From Kibdelosporangium aridum (GTDB lineage: Bacteria > Actinomycetota > Actinomycetes > Mycobacteriales > Pseudonocardiaceae): 64,000 nucleotides of DNA. This document shows positions 8,320 through 17,408 of this stretch, one piece after another. The position numbers and the translations under genes are program-made. How positions within the stretch are numbered: position 1 is the stretch's first letter; each line of letters begins with the position of its first letter. The notes beneath the pieces were generated by a model, which made no database searches, was not told where the DNA came from, and saw only the letters and a list, made by a program, of their open reading frames with translations. The stretch spans positions 620,001 through 684,000 of the forward strand of contig NZ_FWXV01000003.1 of the NCBI RefSeq assembly GCF_900176515.1. Direction: 5' to 3'.

Positions 8320-9207
8320 ATGACTTCGTCGTCCGTGGTGACCACGGTGTTCCTGCCGATCGCCCTCGGGGTGATCATGCTCGGCCTGGGGATGTCCCTG
8401 ACCGTGCAGGACTTCAAGCGTGTCGCCCAGGTGCCCAAGGCCACCATCGTCGCGCTGGTGTGCCAGGTCCTGCTGCTGCCCGCGATCTGCCTTGGCTTGG
8501 TCGTGCTCTTCGACCTGTCGCCGACGCTCGCTGTCGGCATGATGCTGCTTGCCGCGTCCCCTGGTGGGACCACGGCGAACCTGTTCAGTCACCTCGCCGG
8601 CGGCGACGTGGCCCTGAACATCACGCTGACCGCCATCAACGCCGTGATCGCGGTGATCACGTTGCCGATCGTGGTCAACCTGTCGCTGTCCGGGTTCATG
8701 GACGGCGGCGAGGAACTGGGCCTGCAGTTCGACAAGATGCTCCAGGTCTTCGCCATCGTGCTGGTGCCGGTGGCGATCGGCATGCTGGTCCGGCGTCGTT
8801 TCACCGCGTTCGCCGACCGGATGCTGCGGCCGCTCAAGATCGCGGCGATCGTGTTCATGGTCGCCACGATCGCCGTCGCGGTGTTCCAGGAGCGCGCGAA
8901 CATCGGCGGCTACCTGCAGGCGGTCGGCGCGATCTCCTTGCTGTTCTGCGTGATCAGCCTGTCCGTCGGGTACGCCATCCCGCGCTTGCTGAGGGTCAAC
9001 CGACGCCAGGCCATCGCGTCGTCAATGGAAATCGGCATCCACAACAGCACCCTGGCCATCACGATCGCGCTCAGCCCAGCGCTGCTGAACAACCCGCAGA
9101 TGGCCGTCCCGGCGGCCGTCTACGGCGTTGTCATGTTCATCCCCGCGGGCATCTTCGCCTACTGGGTGAGCAGGCGCCCGGTTCAGGCCGAAGTCACGAC
9201 GACCTGA
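8320..9207 (+). CDS. Bile acid:sodium symporter (BASS) family transporter
   Basis: Polytopic membrane protein of 295 residues with about nine or ten hydrophobic segments and the BASS hallmarks ASPGGTTANLFSHL and MEIGIHNSTLA. Family members import bile acids, pantoate, pyruvate or other organic anions with sodium. Steroid-catabolic genes flanking it make a steroid carboxylate a reasonable substrate, but the hydroxyacid genes next door make a small organic acid equally plausible. ATG at 8320 follows GGGAG at good spacing. The 3' end overlaps the convergent dehydrogenase by 25 bases. Confidence 0.85.
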   Translation: MTSSSVVTTVFLPIALGVIMLGLGMSLTVQDFKRVAQVPKATIVALVCQVLLLPAICLGLVVLFDLSPTLAVGMMLLAASPGGTTANLFSHLAGGDVALNITLTAINAVIAVITLPIVVNLSLSGFMDGGEELGLQFDKMLQVFAIVLVPVAIGMLVRRRFTAFADRMLRPLKIAAIVFMVATIAVAVFQERANIGGYLQAVGAISLLFCVISLSVGYAIPRLLRVNRRQAIASSMEIGIHNSTLAITIALSPALLNNPQMAVPAAVYGVVMFIPAGIFAYWVSRRPVQAEVTTT

Positions 9208-11984
9208 GCGACAAGCTCGACCGGGTGTTGCGCCTGCCGCGAAGTGCCGTGCCGGATCTGCTGGCGGCAGGACACTCCAGTGGCCGCGACCACGACGTCG
9301 GGAGACGATGACCGGATCGCCGGGAACAACCGGTCTTCGCCGACCTGCATCGAGACGTCGTAGTGCTCGGCCTCGAAGCCGAACGACCCGGCCATGCCGC
9401 AACACCCGGCGTCCAGTTCGGTCACTGTGACGCCGGGGATCCGCCGCAACAACTCCACGGTCGCGGCCGTGCCGACTTCGGCCTTCTGGTGGCAGTGCCC
9501 GTGGTACAGGATCTCTTTGCCTTCGAGCGCCGACGACAGCTTCAAGGCCCCCGAGTCGATGGCCTCCACCAGGAGTTCCTCGACTTGCCGAACTCGGGAA
9601 GCGACCGCTTTGACCGCCGGATTGTCCGGCAGCAATGACAAGTACTCGTCCTGCAACGTGTACAAGCAGGAAGGCTCGCAGCCCACGATCGGGCCCGACG
9701 ACGTATCCAAAAGCGCCGTCAACGCGGTGGCCTTGCGCTTGGCGTCGTCCAGCAGGCCCTTGGAGATCCCGGCCCGGCCACAGCAGCCCGAAGACTCCAG
9801 CCGGACCTGCCAGCCTGCCTGTTCCAGCAAGGAGATCGCGGCACGGCCGACGCCTGGCTCGGTGAAGGTCGTGAACGAGTCAGCCAGGAACGTCACCGTC
9901 TGACCGGATGATGCGGGACGGCGACGGAACCACCGGATCAGGTTCTGCCGCTTGAACTCCGGCAACGGCCGTTTGGCCGCGATACCCAAGAACCGGCGGG
10001 CCAGAGGCAGGCGCGCGGCCAGGTTCGACACCGGCGCGGTGGCCGAACCGAGCCGGTTCAGCAGCCGGATCGAGCCGAAGACCCGGGACCGCAGCGGCAC
10101 ACCGGACTGGGCGTGCTTCTGGGCAAGGGTCTCGCTCTTCAACGCGGCCATGTCGACACCGAGCGGACACTCGCTCTTGCAGGCCTTGCACATCAAGCAC
10201 AGGTCCAGGACCTCGTGCAGCCGGGAATCGCCCAACGCGGCAGCCGGGTCGGGTGAGGACAGTGCCTTGACCAGAGCGTTCGCCCGGCCACGAGTGGAGT
10301 CTTCCTCGTTGCGAGTGGCCATGTAGGACGGACACATCACGCCGGTCGCGCTCTTGCGGCACAGCCCGATGTTCATGCACCGGTCGGCCGCGCTGCGCAT
10401 GTCACCGAGGAACGTCAGGTGCGTGGTCAGCGGCTTGGCCGGTGGCAGTGCGGGATCGCGCAGGTTGTCCGTCATCGCGGGCGAGTCGACGATCTTGCCC
10501 GGGTTCAGCACGTCGTCCGGGTCGAAGATCCGCTTCACCTGGCGCATGGCCTCGTACAACTCGGAGCCGAAAATCTTGCGGTTGAACTCGCTGCGGACCA
10601 GGCCGTCACCGTGTTCGCTGGAGTTGGCGCCGCCGAACTCGACCACGAGATCGCGGACTTCCTCGGCGACCGACCGCATGGCGGCGACCTCGTCGGGGTT
10701 CGTCAGATCGACGAACGGCCGGACGTGCAAGCATCCCACCGAGGCGTGGCCGTAGAACCCGGCCTTCATCCCGTGCCGCGTCAGGATTTCCCGGAACCGC
10801 GTGCTGTACTCGATCAACCGGGACGGATCGACGGCTGTGTCCTCGACGAATGCCTGCGGCCGTCGCGAACCGACGCTGGAGGCCATCAGCAGGCCGAGCC
10901 CGGCCTTGCGGACCTTCAGCAAAGCGCCTTGCTGCGCCGCAGTTTCGGCGCCCAGCGTGTGGTAGCCGTGGGAATGCTTCTGCCACAAGGCCGCCAGCCG
11001 ATCCAGGCGAGCGCTTGCTTCGGCCTGGGTGTCCCCGGTGAACGTGACGAACAGCAGTCCTTCCGGGTCGCCGACGAGGAAGCTGCCGAGCCGCCGGTAC
11101 TCCAGCTTCTGGCGCGACAGGTCAAGGATCGTCTTGTCGATGAGCTCGACCGCGGCCGGATCGCACGCCAGCGCGTCGTCGGTCGCGGCGATCGCGGCCT
11201 CGACCGACGTGAAGTGCCCGACCGCGATAACGGTGTGCTTGGGCTTGGGTACGAGCCCGACGACCGCGGAAGTCGCGACCACCAATGTCCCTTCCGAACC
11301 GACCACGAACTTGGCCAGGTCGAAAGGCCCGTCGGCCAACCGGTCCAGCCGGTAGCCGCCCGCGCGCCGCCAGAACTTGGGAAAGCCGTCGGCGATCGCG
11401 GATCTGTGAGCGGCCACCAGATCCGACAGCGCGGAGTCGAACTTCGTTGGTGTCCCAGGGGCGAATGTGGCCGTGGTCGCGTCGGACAACACCACATCCA
11501 TGGACTGGACGTGGTCGATGGTCATGCCGTACCGGACCGATCCGCTGCCTGCCGAGTTGTTGCCCATCATCCCGCCGATCGTGGCGCGGTTGCTGGTCGA
11601 CGTGTCCGGCCCGAACATCATCGCGTGCGGCAACGCGGCCCGGTTCAGGTCGTCTTGCACGACACCGGGCTGGACGTGCGCGATCCCCTCCGCGGGATCC
11701 AGCGACAGGATCCGGTTCATGTGCCGGGAGAAGTCCAGCACCACACCAGAACCCACGGTCTGACCGGCCAGACTCGTCCCACCACCACGAGCCAGGACCG
11801 GGACGCCGTACTCGCGGGCGATGGTCACCGCGGCAACGACGTCGTCCGCGTGCCGTGGGAACACCACGCCCACAGGCATGATCGAGTACATGCTGGCGTC
11901 CTGCGAGAACAGGTGCCGCGTGTACGAGTCGAACGCGACCTCACCTTCGAGCGCCCTGCGCAGCGCCTCCTCAAGGTCACTCAT
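9183..11984 (-). CDS. FAD/Fe-S 2-hydroxyacid dehydrogenase (GlcD-GlpC fusion, YdiJ-like)
   Basis: Large 933-residue oxidoreductase joining a GlcD-type half to a Fe-S half. N-terminal half: FAD-binding PCMH domain (VLARGGGTSLAGQTVGSG, then GPDTSTSNRATIGGMMGNNS) and FAD-oxidase C domain (HGDG segment). C-terminal half: two 4Fe-4S clusters (CMNIGLCRKSATGVMCP and CLMCKACKSECP) and two CCG domains (SSGCCGRAG, DAGCCGMAGSFG). Such enzymes oxidise D-lactate, glycolate or D-2-hydroxyglutarate with quinone as acceptor. The adjacent serine/alanine-glyoxylate aminotransferase, overlapped ATGA at 11981-11984, suggests a glyoxylate-forming or glyoxylate-related substrate. Confidence 0.85.
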   Translation of the reverse strand: MSDLEEALRRALEGEVAFDSYTRHLFSQDASMYSIMPVGVVFPRHADDVVAAVTIAREYGVPVLARGGGTSLAGQTVGSGVVLDFSRHMNRILSLDPAEGIAHVQPGVVQDDLNRAALPHAMMFGPDTSTSNRATIGGMMGNNSAGSGSVRYGMTIDHVQSMDVVLSDATTATFAPGTPTKFDSALSDLVAAHRSAIADGFPKFWRRAGGYRLDRLADGPFDLAKFVVGSEGTLVVATSAVVGLVPKPKHTVIAVGHFTSVEAAIAATDDALACDPAAVELIDKTILDLSRQKLEYRRLGSFLVGDPEGLLFVTFTGDTQAEASARLDRLAALWQKHSHGYHTLGAETAAQQGALLKVRKAGLGLLMASSVGSRRPQAFVEDTAVDPSRLIEYSTRFREILTRHGMKAGFYGHASVGCLHVRPFVDLTNPDEVAAMRSVAEEVRDLVVEFGGANSSEHGDGLVRSEFNRKIFGSELYEAMRQVKRIFDPDDVLNPGKIVDSPAMTDNLRDPALPPAKPLTTHLTFLGDMRSAADRCMNIGLCRKSATGVMCPSYMATRNEEDSTRGRANALVKALSSPDPAAALGDSRLHEVLDLCLMCKACKSECPLGVDMAALKSETLAQKHAQSGVPLRSRVFGSIRLLNRLGSATAPVSNLAARLPLARRFLGIAAKRPLPEFKRQNLIRWFRRRPASSGQTVTFLADSFTTFTEPGVGRAAISLLEQAGWQVRLESSGCCGRAGISKGLLDDAKRKATALTALLDTSSGPIVGCEPSCLYTLQDEYLSLLPDNPAVKAVASRVRQVEELLVEAIDSGALKLSSALEGKEILYHGHCHQKAEVGTAATVELLRRIPGVTVTELDAGCCGMAGSFGFEAEHYDVSMQVGEDRLFPAIRSSSPDVVVAATGVSCRQQIRHGTSRQAQHPVELVAQVVVTSA

Positions 11985-13120
11985 GCTTCCGCCAACACAG
12001 ACAGTGCGGCCGAGACTCCGTCCTTGACCGGCACACCGGCGATCTGAAGTCCCATTTGGACGCCGGAGAGCGTGCCTGCCAGACTCAGATCGTTGAAATG
12101 ACCGAGATGTCCGATCCGGAACACCTTGCCTGCGACCTTGCCCAGCCCGGCACCCAGCGACATGTCGAACCGGTCGAGGATCACCTCGCGTAGCCGGTCG
12201 GCGTCGTGCCCCTCGGGCATGAGGATCGCGGTCAGCGTGTTCGAGTAAGCCTCAGGATCCAGGCACAGCAACTCAAGTCCCCAGCCCTGCACGGCCGCAC
12301 GCGTCGCGGCCGCGTGGCGCGCGTGCCTCGCGTACACCTGCGGCAGGCCCTCGGAGTGCAACATGTGCAACGCCTCGCGCAGGCCGTAAAGCAGGTTCGT
12401 CGGTGGCGTGTAGGGAAAAGCGCCTCGCTTGTTTGCCTCGATGATCGGCTGCCAGGCCCAGTACGACCGAGGCAACCGGGCGGACGCCGCGAGGGCCTTG
12501 GCGCTGACGGCGTTCAAGCCGAGCCCAGGCGGGAGCATGAGTCCCTTCTGGGAACAGGAAACCGTGACGTCCACACCCCACTCGTCGTGCCGGTAGTCGA
12601 TGGATCCCAATGAGGACACGGTATCCACCATCAGCAGGGCGGGATGGTCGCCCATCGCCCGCCGGACGGCGGCGATATCGCTGGTCACACCGGTCGAAGT
12701 CTCGTTGTGCACCACGAGGACGGCCTTGGTCTGCGGCGTGAGCCGGGCCGGCACGTCGGCCGGATCGACCGCGTGCCGCCAGTCCCCCGGCACGAAGTCC
12801 ACCTCCAGCCCCAGATCCCTGGCCATCCGCTGCCACAGCGTGGCGAAATGCCCGGTCTCGAAGCACAGCACGCGATCGCCCGGGCTCAACGTGTTGACCA
12901 GCGCGGCTTCCCATGCGCCAGTGCCGGAAGACGGATACAGCACCACGTCACCCGCGGTGCCGAACACCGGCTTCAACGCTTCGAGAAGCGGCGGCACCAT
13001 GGCCGCGAACCGCGGCCCGCGGTGGTCGATGGTCGGCGCCGACATTGCCCTGAGCACCTGGTCCGGAACGTTGGTCGGGCCAGGGATCTGCAGAAAGTGA
13101 CGTCCGCTGGCGAAACTCAT
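11981..13120 (-). CDS. Serine/alanine-glyoxylate aminotransferase family (PLP class V)
   Basis: Fold-type I PLP enzyme of 379 residues. The start FLQIPGPTNVPDQVLRAMS, VDTVSSLGSIDYRHDEWGVD, and the PLP lysine K192 in SCSQKGLMLPPGLG are the signature of serine-glyoxylate and alanine-glyoxylate aminotransferases, which transfer the amino group to glyoxylate giving glycine. ATG at 13120 removes a ten-residue extension present with the upstream start. It is the first gene of an operon with the 2-hydroxyacid dehydrogenase and is divergent from the MatC-like carrier. Substrate preference (Ser versus Ala) is not readable. Confidence 0.87.
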   Translation of the reverse strand: MSFASGRHFLQIPGPTNVPDQVLRAMSAPTIDHRGPRFAAMVPPLLEALKPVFGTAGDVVLYPSSGTGAWEAALVNTLSPGDRVLCFETGHFATLWQRMARDLGLEVDFVPGDWRHAVDPADVPARLTPQTKAVLVVHNETSTGVTSDIAAVRRAMGDHPALLMVDTVSSLGSIDYRHDEWGVDVTVSCSQKGLMLPPGLGLNAVSAKALAASARLPRSYWAWQPIIEANKRGAFPYTPPTNLLYGLREALHMLHSEGLPQVYARHARHAAATRAAVQGWGLELLCLDPEAYSNTLTAILMPEGHDADRLREVILDRFDMSLGAGLGKVAGKVFRIGHLGHFNDLSLAGTLSGVQMGLQIAGVPVKDGVSAALSVLAEA

Positions 13121-13229
13121 ACGCCTGTTTGCCTCTCGTGGTGTCAACTCTTGACGTGTTCCTGACCCTACGTCTAATTTCTATTGACGAACAGTATATT
13201 CCGAATTGCGGAATCCCCCGGAGCCGCGT
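13121..13229. promoter_or_regulatory. Divergent promoter region with inverted repeat
   Basis: 109-bp region between the aminotransferase and the carrier. It holds ATTCCG-AATTG-CGGAAT (13198-13214), a 6-bp-arm inverted repeat, and TTGACG (13151-13156) with CTAATT about 17 bases later as a possible promoter toward the carrier. No regulator gene adjoins, so the operator reading is tentative. Confidence 0.4.
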
Positions 13230-14495
13230 ATGTCGGTCGAGATCATCTCAATCCTGGTTCTCGTCGCCGTGTTCGTACTGGGAACCACGTTATCGATCAA
13301 TATGGGGGTGCTGGCGTTCGTCGCCGCGTTCGCCGTCGGCACCCTGGTTGTGGACAAATCGACCGACGACATCGTCGGCGGTTTTCCCAGCAATCTCTTC
13401 GTGATCCTGGTCGGGGTCACGTACTTGTTCGCGATAGCCAAGCAGAACGGGACCGTCGACTGGCTGGTCAACATCGCCATCCGGGTCGTCGGCGGCCGGG
13501 TGGTGGCGATCCCGTGGATCATGTTCCTGATCACCGCCGTGCTGACCGCGTTCGGCGCGGTCGTGCCCGCCGCGGTGGCGATCATCGCGCCGATCGCGAT
13601 GGGCTTCGCCACCCGCTACAAGATCAACCCGGTACTGATGGGCCTGCTGGTCATCAACGGCGCCAGCGCGGGCGGGTTCTCGCCACTGAGCATCTTCGGC
13701 GGGATCACCAACGGCGTGGTCGAACGCAGCAACCTGCCGGGCAGCCCGATGACCCTGTTCATCGCCTCGTTCGTCTTCAACCTGCTGCTCAGCGTGGCGG
13801 TGTTCGTGATCTTCGGCGGACGGCAGCTGCTGGGCCAGAAGGCACAGGACGAGCTCTCGCCCACTTCGGGCCCTGGCACGGTCCAGGCGCCGGTGCGCTT
13901 GGACCACAACCGGATCCTGACCCTGGTCGGCATCGTCGGACTCGCGGTCGGCGCGCTGTTCTTCGACCTCGACGTGGGCCTGCTCGCCTTGACCGTGGTC
14001 GCTGTGCTGACAGTGGTCTCGCCGTCGACCACGCGGGGTGCCGTCGACAAGGTCGCGTGGTCCACGGTGTTGCTGATCTGCGGCATCGTGACCTACGTCA
14101 GCCTGCTCGAGGACATCGGCACGGTCGACTACCTCGGCCGTGGCGTGGCCAGCATCGGTCTGCCGTTGCTGGGTGCGCTGCTGATCTGTTTCATCGGTGC
14201 GGCGGTGTCGGCGTTCGCGTCGACCACGGGAATCCTGGGTGCGTTGATCCCGCTGGCCGTGCCGTTTCTGCAAACCGGGCAAGTCGGCGCGATCGGCCTG
14301 ATCACAGCGCTCGCGCTGTCCTCGTCGGTGGTGGATTCGAGCCCGTTCTCCACCAGCGGCGCGCTCACCGTGGCCAGTGCTCCGCCCGAGCAGCGTGAGC
14401 TGGTGTTCAAGCGGCTGATGGCGTGGGGATTCTCGATGATCGCTGTGGCGCCGCTCGTCACATGGCTGGTTCTCGTGGTTCCGGGTTGGCTGTAG
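13230..14495 (+). CDS. MatC-like dicarboxylate carrier (ion transporter superfamily)
   Basis: Integral membrane protein of 421 residues with about 10-12 hydrophobic segments. The N-terminal block through GGFPSNLFVILVGVTYLFAI and GASAGGFSPLSIFGG fits the MatC_N dicarboxylate carrier family, whose founder is linked to malonate uptake. The C-terminal half has a second SxxS-rich motif (SSVVDSSPFSTSGALT), typical of the two-fold DASS-like architecture. ATG at 13230 follows GGAG. It is followed by a CoA transferase after two bases, suggesting that the imported di-acid is activated to its CoA ester. Confidence 0.8.
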   Translation: MSVEIISILVLVAVFVLGTTLSINMGVLAFVAAFAVGTLVVDKSTDDIVGGFPSNLFVILVGVTYLFAIAKQNGTVDWLVNIAIRVVGGRVVAIPWIMFLITAVLTAFGAVVPAAVAIIAPIAMGFATRYKINPVLMGLLVINGASAGGFSPLSIFGGITNGVVERSNLPGSPMTLFIASFVFNLLLSVAVFVIFGGRQLLGQKAQDELSPTSGPGTVQAPVRLDHNRILTLVGIVGLAVGALFFDLDVGLLALTVVAVLTVVSPSTTRGAVDKVAWSTVLLICGIVTYVSLLEDIGTVDYLGRGVASIGLPLLGALLICFIGAAVSAFASTTGILGALIPLAVPFLQTGQVGAIGLITALALSSSVVDSSPFSTSGALTVASAPPEQRELVFKRLMAWGFSMIAVAPLVTWLVLVVPGWL

Positions 14496-14497
14496 GC

Positions 14498-15661
14498 ATG
14501 CCATTGGACGGAATCACAGTGCTTGAGGTCGGCGTGTTCATGGCGGGCCCGTACGCCACCATGCAGCTCGCCGACCTCGGCGCGGAGGTGCTCAAGATCG
14601 AGAACCCGGCGGGCGGTGACCCGGTCCGGCAGGCTGGGCCGTTCGTGGACGGCGCCAGCTCGCCGTTCGCCCGGTTGAACCGGAACAAGAAATCCGTCGC
14701 ACTCGACCTGAAGTCACCGGACGGCCGCGCGGCTTTCCGGCGGCTGGCCGACCACGCCGACGTGCTCGTGGAGAACCTCAGGCCAGGCGCGATGCGTGCG
14801 CTGCGACTGGACTACGAATCGCTGCGCGGGACCAACCCGCGGCTGATCTACGCCTCCGCGTCCGGCTGGGGCCAGGACGGTCCACTTGCGACGCTGCCCG
14901 GCCTGGACATCATGGCGCAGGCGCGCAGCGGGCTGATGAGCATTACCGGCGCGGCCGGAGGCGGGCCTGCGAAGGTCGGCGTGCCCGTGTGCGACCTGGT
15001 CTGCGGGTTGTACGTCGCCTTGGCCGTCACGGCCGCGCTGCGCGAACGAGACCGAAGCGGTGAAGGCCAGTACATCGACGTGAGCCTGCTCGAATCCGGA
15101 GTTTCGCTGGCGGTCTGGGAGGCCGGGAAGTACTTCGCGACCGGCGAGGTCGGCGGACCGCTCGGCACAGCCCACCAGAGCCAGGCGCCGTACCAGGCTG
15201 TGCGGTGTGCGGACGGGTGGCTCACAGTCGGAGCCATCACCCCGAAAACGTGGCTGGGCCTGTGTGAAGTCCTTGGCCTGCAGGCACTTGTGGACGATGA
15301 ACGGTTCAGCGACGCGTACCGCCGCAAAGAGAACGTCACCGAGCTCATCCCCCTCATCGAGGAAGTCACGTCAAAGCAGGCGGTCGCCGAGTTGGTCGCG
15401 GCACTGGACCGCGCCGAGGTGCCGTGCGCCCCGATCTCCGACTACGGCGAGGTTTTCACCGCCGAGGCACTCACCGCGCGTGGCTTCCTCTGGGACACCA
15501 CGGACGGCGTACGCCAACTGGGCTCGCCGATGCGGTTTTCCCGCACGCCCACGCAACGCAACGCCGCCGGACCAGCGCTTGGAGCGGATACGCGTGCGGC
15601 GCTGCGCGCGGTCGGGTACACCAATGATGAAGTCGACGAACTGGTCGGAGGACAGTCTTGA
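14498..15661 (+). CDS. Class III CoA transferase (CaiB/BaiF family)
   Basis: Protein of 387 residues with the CaiB/BaiF N-terminus (LDGITVLEVGVFMAGPYATMQLADLGAEVLKIE), the KKSVALDLKS block, and GWGQDGPLA. The catalytic Asp of this family lies in GLDIMAQARSGLM. It would move CoA between carboxylic acids. The start two bases after the carrier stop and the TTGA overlap with the next crotonase define a tight three-gene unit (carrier, CoA transferase, crotonase). Donor and acceptor acids are unknown; a dicarboxylate entering through the MatC-like carrier is the natural guess. Confidence 0.87.
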   Translation: MPLDGITVLEVGVFMAGPYATMQLADLGAEVLKIENPAGGDPVRQAGPFVDGASSPFARLNRNKKSVALDLKSPDGRAAFRRLADHADVLVENLRPGAMRALRLDYESLRGTNPRLIYASASGWGQDGPLATLPGLDIMAQARSGLMSITGAAGGGPAKVGVPVCDLVCGLYVALAVTAALRERDRSGEGQYIDVSLLESGVSLAVWEAGKYFATGEVGGPLGTAHQSQAPYQAVRCADGWLTVGAITPKTWLGLCEVLGLQALVDDERFSDAYRRKENVTELIPLIEEVTSKQAVAELVAALDRAEVPCAPISDYGEVFTAEALTARGFLWDTTDGVRQLGSPMRFSRTPTQRNAAGPALGADTRAALRAVGYTNDEVDELVGGQS

Positions 15662-16425
15662 GCGTGGTTGTCGAGCAGGACGGTCCTGTCCTCACGATCA
15701 TTTTCAACCGCCCGGACAAGCACAACGCGATGACGTTCGACATGTACAGCCGCCTGGCGGAGGCATGCGAACGGGCCGACAACGACGACACGATCCGCGC
15801 GTTGGTGCTGCGTGGCGCGGGCCGTCAGGCGTTCGTATCCGGCACGGACATCACGCAGTTCCGTGAGTTCGAGACAGGCGAGGACGGGATCGACTACGAG
15901 CGCCGGATCGCCGAAGTGCTCGACCGGCTGGAAGACGTGACCGTGCCGACGATCGCGGTCATCCACGGCTACTGCGTCGGCGCCGGCCTCGCCATCGCGG
16001 CGGTCTGTGACCTGCGGGTCGCGGGCACGTCCGCCCGGTTCGGCGTCCCGATCGCCCGCACCCTCGGCAACTGCCTGTCGATGAACTCGTATTCGCTGCT
16101 GGTCCACCACCTCGGGCCGGCACGCGCGATGGACATGCTGCTCAGAGCCAAGATGCTGACCGGTGGCGACGCCAAAGCGGCCGGGTTCGTACATGAACTC
16201 TGCGGAGACGACGACCTCGACCGCACCGCGAACGCCGTCGTGGGTACGGTGCTGCGGCACGCGCCGCTGAGCATGTGGGCGGCCAAACAAGCCATCGCCC
16301 GGCTGCGCCGCGCCGCGTTGCCCAACGGCGACGACTTCGTCAGCAAGGTCTTCGGCAGCGAGGACTTCCACAACGCGGTCGCCGCGTTCGGCACAAAACG
16401 GCAGATGAACTGGAGCGGCCGCTAG
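15658..16425 (+). CDS. Enoyl-CoA hydratase/isomerase (crotonase family)
   Basis: Crotonase of 255 residues. FVSGTDITQF and VIHGYCVGAGLAIAAVCDLRV are the oxyanion-hole segments. The start is TTG at 15658, overlapping the stop of the CoA transferase, which implies coupled translation. The typical second Glu of hydratases is not obvious (ARTLGNCLSMNS follows the first motif), so isomerase, hydrolase or lyase chemistry is possible. It probably acts on the CoA ester made by the preceding transferase. Its TAG overlaps the convergent methyltransferase stop. Confidence 0.85.
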   Translation: MSVVVEQDGPVLTIIFNRPDKHNAMTFDMYSRLAEACERADNDDTIRALVLRGAGRQAFVSGTDITQFREFETGEDGIDYERRIAEVLDRLEDVTVPTIAVIHGYCVGAGLAIAAVCDLRVAGTSARFGVPIARTLGNCLSMNSYSLLVHHLGPARAMDMLLRAKMLTGGDAKAAGFVHELCGDDDLDRTANAVVGTVLRHAPLSMWAAKQAIARLRRAALPNGDDFVSKVFGSEDFHNAVAAFGTKRQMNWSGR

Positions 16426-17327
16426 GGCGTGTCTGACGGGTCTGACACGCCCTTGGCCTTCCGGCCGACGCCGCACCAACCGAGGTAGTACGCGGACATG
16501 TCGCTGTCGATGGGGTTGTCCGGCCGCCAGTCCGGCGGGTGCACCACACCGGGCTCCTCCATCACCCAGCCGTCGAACAGCTTCTCCATCTCGGCTTTCG
16601 TGCGCGTGTACAGCCTCGTGGTGGTGTTCTCGTACGCCTTGACGAACGCCGCGACCTGGTCTTTCTGGTCCTGCGGGGCTTCGTCGGAACAGATGTGGGA
16701 CAACGCGAGCAGGCTGCCGGGCGCCAGCTTCGAGCGGTAGTACGAGATCAGCTCGCCCGGCTTGTCCTCGTCCCCGACGAAGTGCAGCAACGCCACCATC
16801 AGCAGGCAGACCGGCTTGCTGAAGTCGATCAGTTCAAGGGTCCGCGGGTGGTTCAGGATGCCGTCCGGGTTGCGCAGGTCCTCCTGGATCATCGCGACCC
16901 GGTCGGTGACCTTCTGCTCTTCCAGCCTGATCGCGGAGCTCTGCACCGCGATGGTGTTCGAGTCCACGTACACGATGTGGGCAGCTGGATTGGCCTTCAA
17001 CGCGATCTCGTGCACGTTGCCGACCGTCGGCGCGCCGGACCCGATGTCGATGAACTGGGTGATCCCCTTCGACGCCGCGAAGCTCACCGCGCGCCGCAGG
17101 AACGACCGGTTGCTGCGGGCAAGCGGCTTGATGGACGGCAGGATCTGCTCGACCTTCTCGACGAACGCCCGATCGACCGCCGTGTTGTGCGATCCGCCCA
17201 GGTAGGCGTCGTAGACACGGTCCGGTGACGGCAGCGTCGCATCGATGCCGGCGGCCTCAAGCCAGGAGATGACCGCCATGTCCTGGAACGGGGTGTCGTA
17301 GTCGGACATGTCGCGGCCGGCCGTCAT
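16422..17327 (-). CDS. SAM-dependent methyltransferase, Methyltransf_19 (DUF574/SAV2177 type)
   Basis: Protein of 301 residues of an actinobacteria-specific methyltransferase-like family often found in many copies per genome. Visible: PSPDRVYDAYLGGSHNTAVDR, NRSFLRRAV, the SAM motif QFIDIGSGAPTVGNVHEIA, and YVDSNTIAVQSS. Substrate and physiological role are unknown for the family. ATG at 17327 with GGGGGA upstream is preferred; a second ATG lies six codons in. It is downstream of the kinase gene on the same strand with an 81-bp gap. It ends in a 4-base convergent overlap. Confidence 0.88.
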   Translation of the reverse strand: MTAGRDMSDYDTPFQDMAVISWLEAAGIDATLPSPDRVYDAYLGGSHNTAVDRAFVEKVEQILPSIKPLARSNRSFLRRAVSFAASKGITQFIDIGSGAPTVGNVHEIALKANPAAHIVYVDSNTIAVQSSAIRLEEQKVTDRVAMIQEDLRNPDGILNHPRTLELIDFSKPVCLLMVALLHFVGDEDKPGELISYYRSKLAPGSLLALSHICSDEAPQDQKDQVAAFVKAYENTTTRLYTRTKAEMEKLFDGWVMEEPGVVHPPDWRPDNPIDSDMSAYYLGWCGVGRKAKGVSDPSDTP

Positions 17328-17408
17328 CCGGTCCCCCTGTCACTGAAGTGGTCACGCTGGGTAACGCGATGCGGACAAGTCTATCGACCGGTCAAGGCGA
17401 TCTTCTGG

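Noticed and set aside
10419..12047. Plus-strand frame of 542 codons inside the FAD/Fe-S dehydrogenase
   Set aside because: Antisense shadow; the dehydrogenase has all cofactor motifs on the other strand.
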